A DNA stretch of 61,210 nucleotides. Origin: Heterotrichella gracilis (lineage: Eukaryota > Sar > Xanthophyceae > Tribonematales > Xanthonemataceae). This document shows, piece after piece, positions 34,901 through 45,526 of the stretch. Location: contig JAULBX010025442.1 of assembly GCA_032358255.1 (NCBI GenBank), positions 1-61,210 of the forward strand, given 5' to 3'. A program made the position numbers and the translations under genes. Position 1 is the first letter of the stretch, and every line of letters starts with the position of its first letter. Under the pieces are notes generated by a model that saw only the letters and a list, made by a program, of their open reading frames with translations, searched no databases and was not told where the DNA came from.

Positions 34901-36121
34901 GGGTGGAGGTGGGCATGCGACGCGGATCGCATAGGTTGGGGCGCACGGGCATGATAGATATGGTATGTGCTTCTGGGGCAATGTGTCATGTACGTGTGCA
35001 TGTACAACTGCCAGGAGCAGCTGGAATCTGTCAATTAGTACTAAAATCGCTGCTCCGCTCACCCCTCCACACACCCACACACACAGGTTGCCCCCAAACA
35101 CCCACACACTACTCACACAGGTAGCCTCCCAGCGCCTTGCCAGCGGCGCCACCTCCCCCTCCGGCCTCAGCGCCATGGCTGACCTGGCGGTGGCAGACGG
35201 CCTGTGCCTGCCCTACCGCCCCGCATGCGTCGACGCCTGCCTGTGCATCGCGGTGCTGCACCACGTGGCCAGCCCACAGCGCCGCACGCGCATGCTGCAA
35301 CAGATAGTGCGCATACTGAGGCCAGGTGGGTTGTGACATCCCACATTGACCAAGTTGGTAATTCATACACCGTTTGAAAGACCAGCATTTCATTGCTGTG
35401 TGTTACCCCAGCCTTTTCTGTGTTCCCTAGCAAAGGTTTTGTGTATATACGTGGTGATGGATGTGGGCTCTGTGTGGCCACAGGTGGGCGGGCGCTGGTG
35501 ACTGTGTGGGCCACCGAGCAGGAGGACCCCAGGAAAGTGGACAAGTGGCAGCCCATTGCTGACCCATCGCTGGACCCGCTGTTCTCCGCACCAGCAGACC
35601 TGACGCCGCCAGAGCGATCCTCGCCGCGCCACACCGACCACTCCCCTGGTGCGCACAGCCCTGACCACAGGCGCATGCCGTCAATCTCAGAGGGCGAGGG
35701 GCCATCACCAGGGGATGCGCTGCCCGCGCCAGATACCGAGGCGGAACCTGCGCCCGCAGCCAGCAGCAGTGCGCTGCAATCTACGGATTACTTTGTGCCC
35801 TGGCATTTGCCCTTTTACCGAGCTGAGGCAGCTGCAGCAGTAGCCAGCGCGCAACAGTCAGGGAGCGGGGCCGATGCGGGGGTGGGATCGCAGGGGGGTG
35901 GGGACACAGGGGAGGGTGGAGCATCTGGAGCTGGTGGCTCAGGTCCCGCCCAGGGGCGTATCGACTCGGCCAAGGGCAGCGTTGTCTTCCAGCGCTACTA
36001 CCACCTGTTCCATGCAGGCGAGCTTGAGGCGCTGGTGGCAGGTGTGGAGGGGGCACGCTTGGTGGAGGGGTGCTATGACAAGAGCAACTGGTGTGTGGTC
36101 ATGAAGCGGGTCGCAGGGTGA
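31999..36121 (+). CDS. ALKBH8: ALKBH8: RRM + AlkB dioxygenase + tRNA uridine methyltransferase fusion
   Basis: Nine in-phase exons: 31999-32277, 32508-32603, 32880-32966, 33141-33315, 33586-33803, 34018-34382, 34564-34714, 35121-35325, 35484-36121; 737 residues. Residues about 10-92 form an RRM (FLFVGN and SHVFITFAS are the RNP motifs). About 95-320 form a 2-oxoglutarate/Fe(II) AlkB domain (VNEYPPGVGLSPHIDTHSAF with the HxD iron ligands; SLLVLGGQSRYAWHHYIP; RVSLTFRQ), followed by a Cys cluster TTPCDCAYPEHC. From about 370 a Trm9-like SAM methyltransferase follows (EEYVHKVYDAIAPHFSATR, ADVGCGNGKYFGV, CLCIAVLHHVASPQRR, FVPWHLPF, VFQRYYHLFHAGEL, CYDKSNWCVV). The known role of the family is methylation then hydroxylation of the wobble uridine side chain (mcm5U to mchm5U) in tRNAs. 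The methyltransferase has a long low-complexity insert (about residues 560-670). Confidence 0.95.
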
Positions 36122-38647
36122 GGGGGGTGTTGGAGCACTGACACCTATGCACCTGGTCATGGCCAATGGTTGGAAAGTACCATACAGCAAGGCACCTGGG
36201 GCCCCCGGCATGGCATTGGTGGCACCTGTATCAGCGGGATGCATGCTGATTTCAATTTGAAACTCTTTGAATCTCTCTGTTTTACATTTATCCAGGCTCA
36301 GCATGGTGATAGCCCATGCCGCATAAGAGCAATGTTCAAAAGTGCAAGTATTTTGTTGCACTCAGTGAGCTGCTAGCCAGGCCTGTCACCTGGTCCAGCG
36401 GGTCCCCACTCTTAGCCAGGCTACTTGCAGGGTTCCGTTGTACTGGGTACATGCATATGCGCTAGCGCTGCGCAAGCTTCATCAACGTCGACGTATTGAT
36501 CGCTTTGAAATCATAATGAGCTGGCGGCTGCCAAATTGTTTTGTAACAGTGTTATTGCGGGGGTAACAAATTTGCAAGCTATAACTACAACCTTGCGTAC
36601 GGAAGCCTTGTACACTTAACTTGGAAAAGAACTTTGTCGCAAAAGCCGACTATGAATAGCCCTTTTTCTTGCGGGAAAAAGCCATTTACTTGAATGATTG
36701 CAATGCAATGGGTAATAACTTATTCAGTTGCTTAGAGCTTGCGCAGTGCATGAAAACCCATAGATTAACTAGCTTGTCAAACTAGTGAAGTCAGCAAAGT
36801 AGCATTAAATACAGTTTATAAAAGTGCAATAATGAAATCGTGCGCGCGGAATTTTGAAGCAGATAAACAAGGAACAGTTGGTGTTGCAGCAAGCACGAGT
36901 TGAGGAACAATGTAAAGCAAAATATACACCTGGGGACTACCATGCACTTCTAGGCAAAGGGGCCAAGCTTATTCTTAGATACAAATTGCAGGGTCCTGAG
37001 GTTAAGCGCGTGACTGCCCTTGCTGCCTGCCTTGTGCCCGCTCTTTTTGGAGTGCAGCAGCAGGCGGTTGAAAGTGGAGGTGGGGGCGGTGCCCTTGTGC
37101 AGTACATGCTCGATGTACGCCCTCACCCGGGAGTGGAACAGGTCCTGCAGGAGCTGCACCTCTGCCACACCCCTGGACTGAGCCTTCAGACCCCACTGGG
37201 AGGCGGCCACAGTGGCGCTGGTGGTGGTGTGTTGGAGGGAAACAGGTATGGGCCCCACACTGGGGTGGTCCAAGCCATGGAGGCTGCACACAGCGGCGAG
37301 GCAGAAACACCCAAGTAGGAGAAACGCCAGCAGACGACTTTTAGGATGGACGCAACCTTCTGATTGGATCTTTTTGGTACCCACAGCCCCTCGGGCGCGG
37401 GAGAGGCCCATGTCTGCACCACAGGTGGAGCAGGGGAGTGAGTCAAAAGCGAGGCACGAGGCTTGTGGTGCTGGCCTGAGACTGCTTTTTAAGTCACTGC
37501 ATACAGCTTGTAGTGTACTAGATAGAATACAGCTGGGATTGCTGAGCGTTGCTGGCTTTTCTTTTCGAATAGCAACGCCAACGCCTTGCCCCGCATATCC
37601 CCCCACAATCACGAGTCCCCTGCTGGGGGGGTCCCAAGTGACCCCGGGGGGACACACACGCGGGCAGCGCCGGAACATCAAGAACGATCCAAGATAAATG
37701 TGTAAAGGGCACAGATCAGATTGCCACGTACCTTCACACCAAGTCATGAGCACAGTTGTATAGGCGGGCTTACCGCTGGGGGGGGGGGGGCGAACCTAAA
37801 GGGGACACACTGCTAACCCACGTCACAACTGCAGGGCAGACTGCGTACCTATCAATAAAGACGGATGTACGATATTTTAAAGGCACTGTCGGTCCCTCAA
37901 CAGCGCCAGGTTGTCGTCGTTGCAGCGAAGGTTTCTAATTATTCGACGGCATGCCGCAAAATTGGCGACTCGAAAGCTCAGTATGAGCACATCCGGAACA
38001 GCGTAACCCAAAGGTCGCTGCTTTGAGGATGAGTTAAAGTTTCGGTAGCAACATTGCGCAGTGCAATAAGCTTTTTTGCAGCTTGCGCGCCGTTCTGGGG
38101 CTGGTTAGCAATGGATCATCCGGGCCCCGGGGGGACACAGGAGGGTGTATTTTGAACCCAAAAACCCTAGTCCCCTGCCAGGAATCCAATGGAATCGCTT
38201 GGAACTTGCAGGTCGATGGAATACAGACGTGAAAGGCTGCTGCACAGCGCTCTACTTATCGTGACGAGTTAGGAAAGCGACCTAGTGCCAGCCGTTGCAC
38301 TACTTTATGTGTAGGCACACGTGAGTTCCAATACTGCATGCATATACCCCTTTGCATGCGCTGCCGTCTTTAGGCTACTCGACACCGCACGCTTGGTTTT
38401 GCCTGCTTGTCTCCCATCAAGTTGACCTAGTTTGACAATGTGCACAACGTTCAGTGTCATCAGCTTTGAGTGACCCAAACTGACAGTTCTGATAGTATGC
38501 TGGACGCCATGTAGTTTGAAACTGCACACCTTCTGCCTGGTACCTAAGCTGCCCAGCATTCATTTCCTGCAGTTACATATATTTGTCTTCGTTTCGTTAC
38601 CCCGCTGCTGCCCACCAGGAGCCTTGGTGCCAACTGTATATTCAAAG
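36122..38647. other. Long intergenic region with one doubtful ORF
   Basis: Apart from the minus-strand ORF listed separately, nothing conserved is seen. A G12 run lies near 37778. CCCCGGGGGGACACA occurs twice (near 37643 and 38136). Confidence 0.4.
36950..37753 (-). CDS. Possible type II membrane protein, unidentified ORF
   Basis: An uninterrupted 267-codon frame. If the ATG at 37676-37678 is used, the protein starts MFRRCPRVCPPGV. About residue 145 from the first ATG is a clear hydrophobic segment (LLAFLLLGCFCLAAVCSL) after basic residues, as in a signal anchor. The C-terminal 100 residues have ordinary globular composition (VQLLQDLFHSRVRAYIEHVL) and end in a basic tail. No family is recognised. 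A plus-strand frame of 154 codons (36854-37318) overlaps it and cannot be excluded. It is also unusual here for having no introns, so it could be a chance ORF, part of a larger spliced gene, or a retrogene. Confidence 0.35.
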   Translation of the reverse strand: MLMTWCEGTWQSDLCPLHIYLGSFLMFRRCPRVCPPGVTWDPPSRGLVIVGGYAGQGVGVAIRKEKPATLSNPSCILSSTLQAVCSDLKSSLRPAPQASCLAFDSLPCSTCGADMGLSRARGAVGTKKIQSEGCVHPKSRLLAFLLLGCFCLAAVCSLHGLDHPSVGPIPVSLQHTTTSATVAASQWGLKAQSRGVAEVQLLQDLFHSRVRAYIEHVLHKGTAPTSTFNRLLLHSKKSGHKAGSKGSHALNLRTLQFVSKNKLGPFA

Positions 38648-39228
38648 ATGGCACCCACAGCTGCCAGCAGCAGCCAGCTCGCACTCGTGGGCGCAGTAGT
38701 CACCTCTGCAGCCATCTCGGCAGGCATCACAGCAGCTTGGTACCAGAGGAAACTCAGGAGGTCTATGCCAGACCCCGAGCCAAGCTGCAGCCCCAGCTAT
38801 GGGTGGCAAGCCTGTGGCTGCGGTACCTGCGCACCCACTGAGGAGCAGAGCCCTTGCACTCCAACCAAAGACAGGAGCGGCAAGCCTGACCCCTTTGACC
38901 CGAGACCCAGGAAAGGGTATGTATGGCTTGTGCTGTTGCAATGGGTTCACTTGGGCATATGCATGTGTTGTGTCTGCTGGCGCCCATCATATGCACATGC
39001 AGGAACCAGCTTTCCCTTGCAGTGTGCGCGGCCACATGTTGCATTGTTTGTGGCTGGCAAGTTGCCCCATGCGGGCACAGTGGGCAATACCACCCGCCCA
39101 CCCTCGCCCCCCCCTCCCCCCGCCCCCAGGTACCTGGCCTGGGACGACTACTTCATGGCAGTGGCCTTCCTGTCAGCACAGCGATCCAAGGACCCAAACA
39201 AGCAGGTGGTGTGTGTGTGTGTGGGTGT

Positions 39229-39283
<55 letters not shown>

Positions 39284-40502
39284 TACATGCACACACGCGG
39301 CAGCGCATCTCACTGCACGCTGTTGCCATCACCAGCTGGCACCACCACCTGTGCCACTGCCGTGGACCCAGCAGCACCCCTCACACACGCAGGTGGGCGC
39401 CTGCATCGTGAGCAGCGAGCGCGTCATCCTGGGCATCGGATACAACGGATTCCCGCGCGGCTGCCCAGACGACCGCCTGCCCTGGGCCAAGCGCTCCGAG
39501 GGTGACAACGTGCTTGACACCAAGTACCCCTACGTGTGCCACGCTGAGCTCAATGCAATCCTCAACAAGAACACGGCAAACATACAGGGCGCGGTGCGTG
39601 CGGGGTGGGGCAGGCGGCTCATGGGGTCCGGGGAGCACAAACATGGCCTGGCATGGCCTGGCATGGCCTGGCATGGCATGGGGTGGCGTGGCGTAGCATG
39701 GCATGAAATGGCATTGGCACGGCATGGCATGGCTGCATCATCGCATTGCAAGCAAGCACGCAGGCCCTCGCCATGCGCCGTAGAACTGCTGCTTTGCTTT
39801 CATGTCATGCACTATGTCATGCATGCCCCCCTCGCCGTTGCCCCTACCTAGGCTGTGTCTGTGCCCATGCCCTCCCCCCTTCCCCCCCGCAGACCATGTA
39901 CGTGACCATGTTCCCCTGCAACGAGTGCGCCAAGCTCATGATCCAGGCTGGCATCAGGCGGGTCATCTACCACGAGGACAAGCAGATGGCAACCACTGGC
40001 ACGCCGCTCAAGGGGGGGATGAGGTGAGGGGGGAAGGGGACGTGAGGGGGCAACAAGGGGCCAGAATCACAGTACGGTTACAACTTACCATGTATGCTGG
40101 AAAACACATTTTTACTGTACTGGAAATACGTATGTTTTAAGGGGTGAAAAACCATGCTATATTTTTATTTCAATTATGTTTTACTTGAAATTGCGGAGTT
40201 GCGGCAGCAGATATCTGCTGGGTGTACAAATTCGGCGCTGGCAGCCACCAGGCTAGGTGTGGATCAATGGGAGCCGTGAATGGAGCTGTGTGACCAACAC
40301 ATATATCTTGCCCCGGTTCCCATAAGCGTGCGGACTGTGCGCATACCCACGTCGCATGCTCCTAACCCCTTGCCCCCTGCCTGGCCGCAGGGAGGACGAG
40401 ATGTACGCCGCATCCAAGCTGCTGCTGGGCATGGCGGGGGTGCAGCTGGAGCAGCACAGGTTGTGTTGGCCAGGGGCGGGGCAGGTGTTTCCGGGGAGGT
40501 GA
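38648..40502 (+). CDS. DCTD: Deoxycytidylate (dCMP) deaminase
   Basis: Zinc-dependent deaminase converting dCMP to dUMP for thymidylate synthesis. Five exons (38648-38916, 39130-39205, 39393-39593, 39893-40023, 40391-40502) give 262 residues. The catalytic domain (about 90-245) matches DCTD closely: [52 protein letters not shown] (zinc His and catalytic Glu in HAE) and FPCNECAKL (zinc Cys pair). The first about 88 residues are not part of the usual enzyme. They hold a hydrophobic, Ala/Thr/Ser-rich segment ([20 protein letters not shown]) and then a Cys/Pro-rich linker, suggesting an organelle transit peptide or membrane anchor. The tail after residue 245 differs from animal DCTD. Intron 2 contains a 54-base G run. 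Confidence 0.93.
39229..39282 (+). repeat. 54-nt poly-G run in dCMP deaminase intron 2
   Basis: 54 consecutive G preceded by a (GT)n stretch. On the coding strand the intronic RNA would be able to form G-quadruplexes. Run length may be unreliable in the assembly. Confidence 0.9.
39642..39681. repeat. 10-bp CATGGCCTGG tandem repeat in intron 3
   Basis: Three CATGGCCTGG copies and a fourth with one change, continuing into a longer ATGGC-rich degenerate stretch to about 39735, within dCMP deaminase intron 3. Confidence 0.85.
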
Positions 40503-41582
40503 CAGGGACATAGCGGGGTGATTGACAACCCAGCAAGAGGCGATGGGGAGCCAGCGCCAGCCTCAGGTGGCGACTCGCGCTGGAGGTGTCAGGAAGATGT
40601 GTGGCTCCTGCTAGCACATGCATGTGGCTTACATGTACAATGTGGAGGAAGCAGCAACTACCTGTGGTATTGAAGTGGGCTTGATATCGCAATGGTGTGG
40701 TGAATTGCCCATAGACACCTGGAGGAAAGGGATTTTTTTTTAAGTTTAACTTATTGCCAATCTTCCATCTCTGAATTACTATCAATGATGAGCCTTACAA
40801 CTTGTGGAGCATCCAGCAACCAATCCAAGCCTTCCGAAACAACTGTTTGAAATGACTTCATTAAACTTGCACAACTTGCACCTCACTGCAATATTTAATG
40901 TTATTCAGTGTGTCTCTGAATTTATTTACACTGCTGCTGGAGTCTCGCTACTCATAAGCTTCAATTTGGGTGACTCAGCAGCTGAGCTGCTCGAGATATG
41001 GCAAAGCAAAGTTTGCTGCCTTCACCCAAGAGGGCATCTGCATCTGCAGCAGCTTCTGCCTCGGAGGACACTGATGATCAGATTGGTGCAGCCGGGCCCT
41101 GCTTGGTGCAGCCAGGCCCTGCCAAGCATCAGATTCTGGCCATGTACATGCATTATTAATAATGTGGCATACAATCAATCATCGGATCCATCATTGATTG
41201 GCAAAAATGTTTTACCATAATACACCGTCTCAAAGTGCCAATGCTGAGCATCTCATGGATTTGCAGGAGCGCTCCTGCAAGAGGTAAGTGCATCGATGAC
41301 CAGGGATCAGGTTATCAATAACATTTGGCTGGCTCCATGGAATCATTAATCCGCAGATACTGTACAGTCGATTGCCCAGTGCTCAGCCCATTGCAAGCTC
41401 CCATGCCACTGGCGCACGTAATGGTGGCACCCCTGCAAAGATGTCACAACTGTGACAGCGGACCACTGATCACCGTGGGTAGGCACGGTTAATCATGATC
41501 CTTTCAACAACGCGTCTGCGCTGCAATTGTGTGACGGGATGTGCCTTGCAATGAGATCATGACACTCAATGCAACTGTTGCA
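40503..41582. other. Tail-to-tail intergenic region
   Basis: Lies between the 3' ends of dCMP deaminase and the pseudokinase. A short frame at 40998-41157 (MAKQSLLPSPKRASASA...) looks coding in composition and contains a 20-bp direct duplication (41084-41103 and 41104-41123, one mismatch). It is too short to assign. Confidence 0.4.
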
Positions 41583-44197
41583 TCACTCTGAAAAGGGCAG
41601 CTTCGATCCCGGTGGTTGCCCCAGCGCATATCTGAACACATTGTCCACATCCTCCTGCGTCTGCGGGTTGTCAATGGGCTGCTGCAGCAAGTGGTCGTTG
41701 TAGCGCGATGCCCCAGCGGGAAGGTCGCTGGCAAACCAGGGGTCTGCCATGATCTGCCGGGTGGTCAGCCGCTGCTGAGGGACCACTGCCAGCAGCCCCC
41801 GCAGCAGTGCGATGCATGGTGCTGATGCTGCCGGTGCCTTGTAGTCTCCCTCCTTCATGCGCCGTATGCTGGTGCGGTCAAGCACCTGCTGCTCCTCCTG
41901 TGAAGGGATGCATGCATGGGGGGCATTTGAGTGGGTGCTGAGGCAAGCACAAGGTGCCACAGCACTGCATAATCGTTGCGCGCATGCCATGGCGCTGTTT
42001 GGCACCTGTGGCACCTCATCTCCTGACTTGGATTGTGTGTGCTATCATACATGCTTATTGCCAACCACATATACCTGAATGTGGGAACGACCACTTGTCC
42101 AATCCCTCCCGCCCTAGCTACAACACAGCTAAATACTGGCTGATATCAATGGGGCCCTGGACCGACTTCGAACATTTTTACAACTGGAATTTCTAAGAAT
42201 TTCATATGTAAAAATGTTCCAGGTCGATCAGGGGTCCCATTGATATAAGCCAGTATTTACCATATAATAATATAAACAGAGATTATATAAATTAACAAGA
42301 GCTCTTGTGTGTTCAATCCACTCATGCACTCGGGGTGCATGCGCTGCCTGTGCCACATGCACATTTCCAGGGGCTGTGGGGCGCACATGCACATGCATTG
42401 CCATGATGAACAGCAACCAGCCCACATGTACATGTCACCTCCCTAGCGCTTGCTACCTGGATGAATGGGTACACCCCTGTCAGCATCTTGTACAGCATCA
42501 CCCCGCATGCCCACACGTCCACCGCCTTGCCGTCGTACCCCCCCTCCCCAAACAACATGTCCGGGGCGGTGAGTGGCGACAGGTGCACCATGCTCTCAAG
42601 CGCGCTGCTGTCCCCGTGCCGACTGGCGCCAAACTCGCGCAGCATGAGCAGCGGCCGGCTCCTGGCTGGGTCCACCACTATGTAGTCTGGGTGCAGCGCG
42701 CGGCACACAATGCCCCGCTGGTGGCAGAAGTCAAGCGCAAGCACAAGCTGCTGGAACAGCCAGCGGGCCTGAAAGGACAGGAGCCAAAACAAAGTGTGAT
42801 TCCTGTGCTGTATGCTCACATAATGTTACAACAATATAGGTTACATACAGCTCGTGTGTGTGTGGCAGGGGTATAACTAGTGTAAGCATGACCCCTGCTA
42901 CTATGTCTCCCTTATCCTGGCCTGCAAGCCATCATTGGCTGGGATCAAGCCAAAGTACCATCGACGGTTGGACTAGTGTAGGGTGGCGCCAGGTCATGCA
43001 TGCAGCCTGCCCCTCTACCCCTACCCTGGGTCTCGCCTTACCTGCTTCTCCCCCATGGGCCCCCTCTGGCGCATGTACTCCGACAGGCTTGTCTCCGACA
43101 CGTACTCCATGACCAGCACCAGGTGCTCCTCGCTGGCAAACACCTCGCGGAACTGGGGGGGGTGCATCGCTGTTAACACAGGGGCACTGGCAACGGGGCA
43201 TACTGGCAGTGCGTATTCAAGCTGCATTGGGAGGGCGTTGAGCCAATGCAACATCCGTTAGACCTAACACTGCCCATATCTGTTTCAATAAAACGCAGGC
43301 TCCAGTTGTGGACCTCGTCGACAGGAGGTTCCCCAGCACATGTTCCCCTGACAGGAGGAGCATTCAGACTAGTCAACACCATCCCCAGTCCTATAGCTAC
43401 CCACCAGTGACCCTAGCTGAGGTATTCCCTTTTATTCATCCCATTACCCAATTTACACTGAGCATTCCCCCCTAGACTGCCACGCCGTGGTTCCATCTGC
43501 CCCGCACCTGGATGATGTGCGGGTGCGCATGCGCCAGCCTGTGGTTCACCGCCTGGCTGTACACGTACTTGGTCAGGCCACGCCGGGGAGCCAGCTCAAG
43601 CGCAACCAGGCCCTGGCCAACGCTGTCCTGAGCCAGCACCACCTGGCCGTGTGCACCCCGCCCCAGCATGCGCAGCAGCATGTAGCGAGACACTGGGTTG
43701 TGTGGGGGTGTGGAGGCGGCCAACCTGCAGGACAGGTTGAGGTGGTTGGCATCACCAACTTGCACCGGCTGCCAGATGAGGATGTACCAAGGAAGGATTT
43801 CTGGCAGTACCGAATTACATATGATGATGAGGAACAGCGGTTATGGACAAAACTTTTGTCCATAAACGCTGTTGGCTGTAGATGTCTGGCGGCGAAGGTC
43901 GAGTGGTGCAAGCTGTTCCTCATCATGTGACATGTACCCCGAAATGGCATTCCCCTGCCCCTCACCCTCCCTGTCCCACCTGGCCTCGCTATGTCCATAT
44001 ACAAGTGTGCCATCACCCAGCAGACCACGATACCAGTGCTGCAGCTTGCCGGCGTCAGGCGGGGTGGTGGGGTGTGTGGGCGCTCCTTTGACCTTCACCC
44101 CCTCAAGCTTGGCACCGCCGCTGGGGGCGCCCTTTACCCCACCCCCTTTGTCCCTGCTCCCTTTGTGGCTGCCCCCCTTGCTGAGGGAGCTCCCCAT
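41583..44197 (-). CDS. SnRK2-like pseudokinase with N-myristoylation motif
   Basis: Five in-phase minus-strand exons (43980-44197, 43508-43724, 43042-43152, 42457-42768, 41583-41897) encode 390 residues. The fold matches SnRK2/CAMK-like kinases: glycine loop LGRGAHGQVVLAQD, HPHII, LVLVMEYVSE, ARWLFQQLVLALDFCHQRG, YDGKAVDVWACGVMLYKMLTG.YPF, and a normal C-lobe to DPWFASDLPA. Catalytic residues are replaced: the VAIK lysine is Glu116 (VALELAP; codon 43595-43597), the alpha-C Glu is Gln, HRDLKxxN reads CRALHPDY, DFG reads EFG, and APE reads APD. It is therefore very unlikely to phosphorylate. The N-terminus MGSSLSKGG fits an N-myristoylation signal, and a 70-residue basic, Gly/Pro-rich linker follows, suggesting a membrane-tethered scaffold. 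Introns 1 and 4 carry long inverted repeats. Confidence 0.88.
42130..42259. mobile_element. 130-bp foldback/MITE-like inverted repeat in pseudokinase intron 4
   Basis: Two 52-bp arms (42130-42181 and 42208-42259) are inverted copies with few mismatches. The outer ends are TAAATACTGGC and GCCAGTATTTA; they flank a 26-bp AT-rich spacer. Size, terminal symmetry and intronic position fit a non-autonomous foldback element. No clear target-site duplication is seen, so the superfamily is undetermined. Confidence 0.75.
43817..43935. repeat. Nested inverted repeat in pseudokinase intron 1
   Basis: The outer arms 43817-43837 and 43913-43935 share GATGAGGAACAG and its complement. Inside the left half is a second stem, 43836-43852 with 43854-43870 (AGCGGTTATGGACAAAA against its complement, one mismatch, one-base loop). 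The whole would fold into a branched hairpin in the intron 43725-43979. Confidence 0.8.
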
Positions 44198-45526
44198 GGT
44201 GGTGCCTGTGAATGGTAGATAGTTATGTACTTGTCACTGGTGCCAGGTAAGTCAGCAATAGCAGCAGCAGCACACTTGCTACGTTCCTGCAGGATTGGAA
44301 GTGCATTTCCAGAACACAAGGAAAGCAACTGTGCAGTGAGCACCATTGTATAATAATTTCTAAGCTTTCTTGGGGGTTCTATATATGTGGTGACGTGGCT
44401 GGGGGCTGGTTTGCCAGTGCTCACCCACCAGAACCAGAAGTGGTGGAGCAGTTTCACGTTTCCCGCCAAGGCACCCGGTCGAGTTCAGGTAAGCATCTGA
44501 GTCACTGTGGGCTTGTGAGGGCTATCGTATGATAGTAGGCAGCACTTTGCAGGGAAGAGGTTTGCTTGCGCTGCTGGCTTCCTCTGGAAACGGTGAATTA
44601 AACCCTAGGTGCGCAAACAAGGTGCCGCTGATGTGTTGACTTGAGCCGACTGTCACTGCCGGCACATGCCGTTGCAGGGTGTCCAGGTGCTGTATGGGCA
44701 GGTGTTGCGCCTTCGTCAAGCCTGATGCGTACTAATAGGGGTTGCTGCCTTCTGTCGGAACGCAGTGCATATTCTGGCGATACTTGCAGCGCTGCAGCTG
44801 CAGCAGGTTGCCAGGGAAAGCTATTGTGATAGAGCTTAAAGTTGTACTAGTCCAAACTTGGTTTGTCAGCTACGCAGGAATCAAACCGGGCGAGTTTTCC
44901 CTTCTAGTCTTCAGCAAGGAGCTGTGAGGAGCGGTACACACAACGGAGCACGCCACACTGCGCAGTGAAGGGTCGTTGCCACTGCAGGTTGGGTCCCCAG
45001 CGCCACAGCCAGTACCAGAAGGGCTACTGCGGGCAGCCTGCTTCACCCCGCGTACCCAAGTACCGGCCTGGGGAAAGCGCCCCCTGTCGAGTGCTTTGTA
45101 TTCCGTTGGATTTTCTCGGACTGGCCAAGCGAAGCGATGATTTGCAACGGCGGGCGAACGGGCGCGGCATGCGGGCTGCGGTGACATGAATGCAACTTTT
45201 TTCACCAGACACAGAATCATCCAGATGGGCACCTAAATTGGGCCAACACGACAAAGGTTCTGCTGCAATCCTGCGAATCCACTTCTCTGGTTGTCTAATG
45301 GCTATCAGCGTGTGAGATCAGCCCTATACATGCACACCACTCTATAGCCATCACCCTCAGCCCACTGGTGACCACCCCACCCCCCTATCCTGGACCTATG
45401 GGCAAGGAGCGCGAGTCTGATGTGGGTGCCACGCCTCCATTGTTTCTGCAGGGACCAGCCCCAGGCTCCGCTACCCAGCCACGCACACGCACACGCAAGC
45501 AGCCCACGCTCAAGCATCGAGCACCC
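44198..45526. promoter_or_regulatory. Divergent intergenic region, pseudokinase / Toc64
   Basis: 1.3 kb between two divergent start codons; must contain both promoters and 5' UTRs. No conserved coding sequence, TATA box or strong repeat was noted. Confidence 0.35.

Noticed and set aside
38516-39851. Two long plus-strand frames with a poly-Gly tract
   Set aside because: The Gly tract is translation of the intronic G run; the spliced dCMP deaminase accounts for the coding parts.
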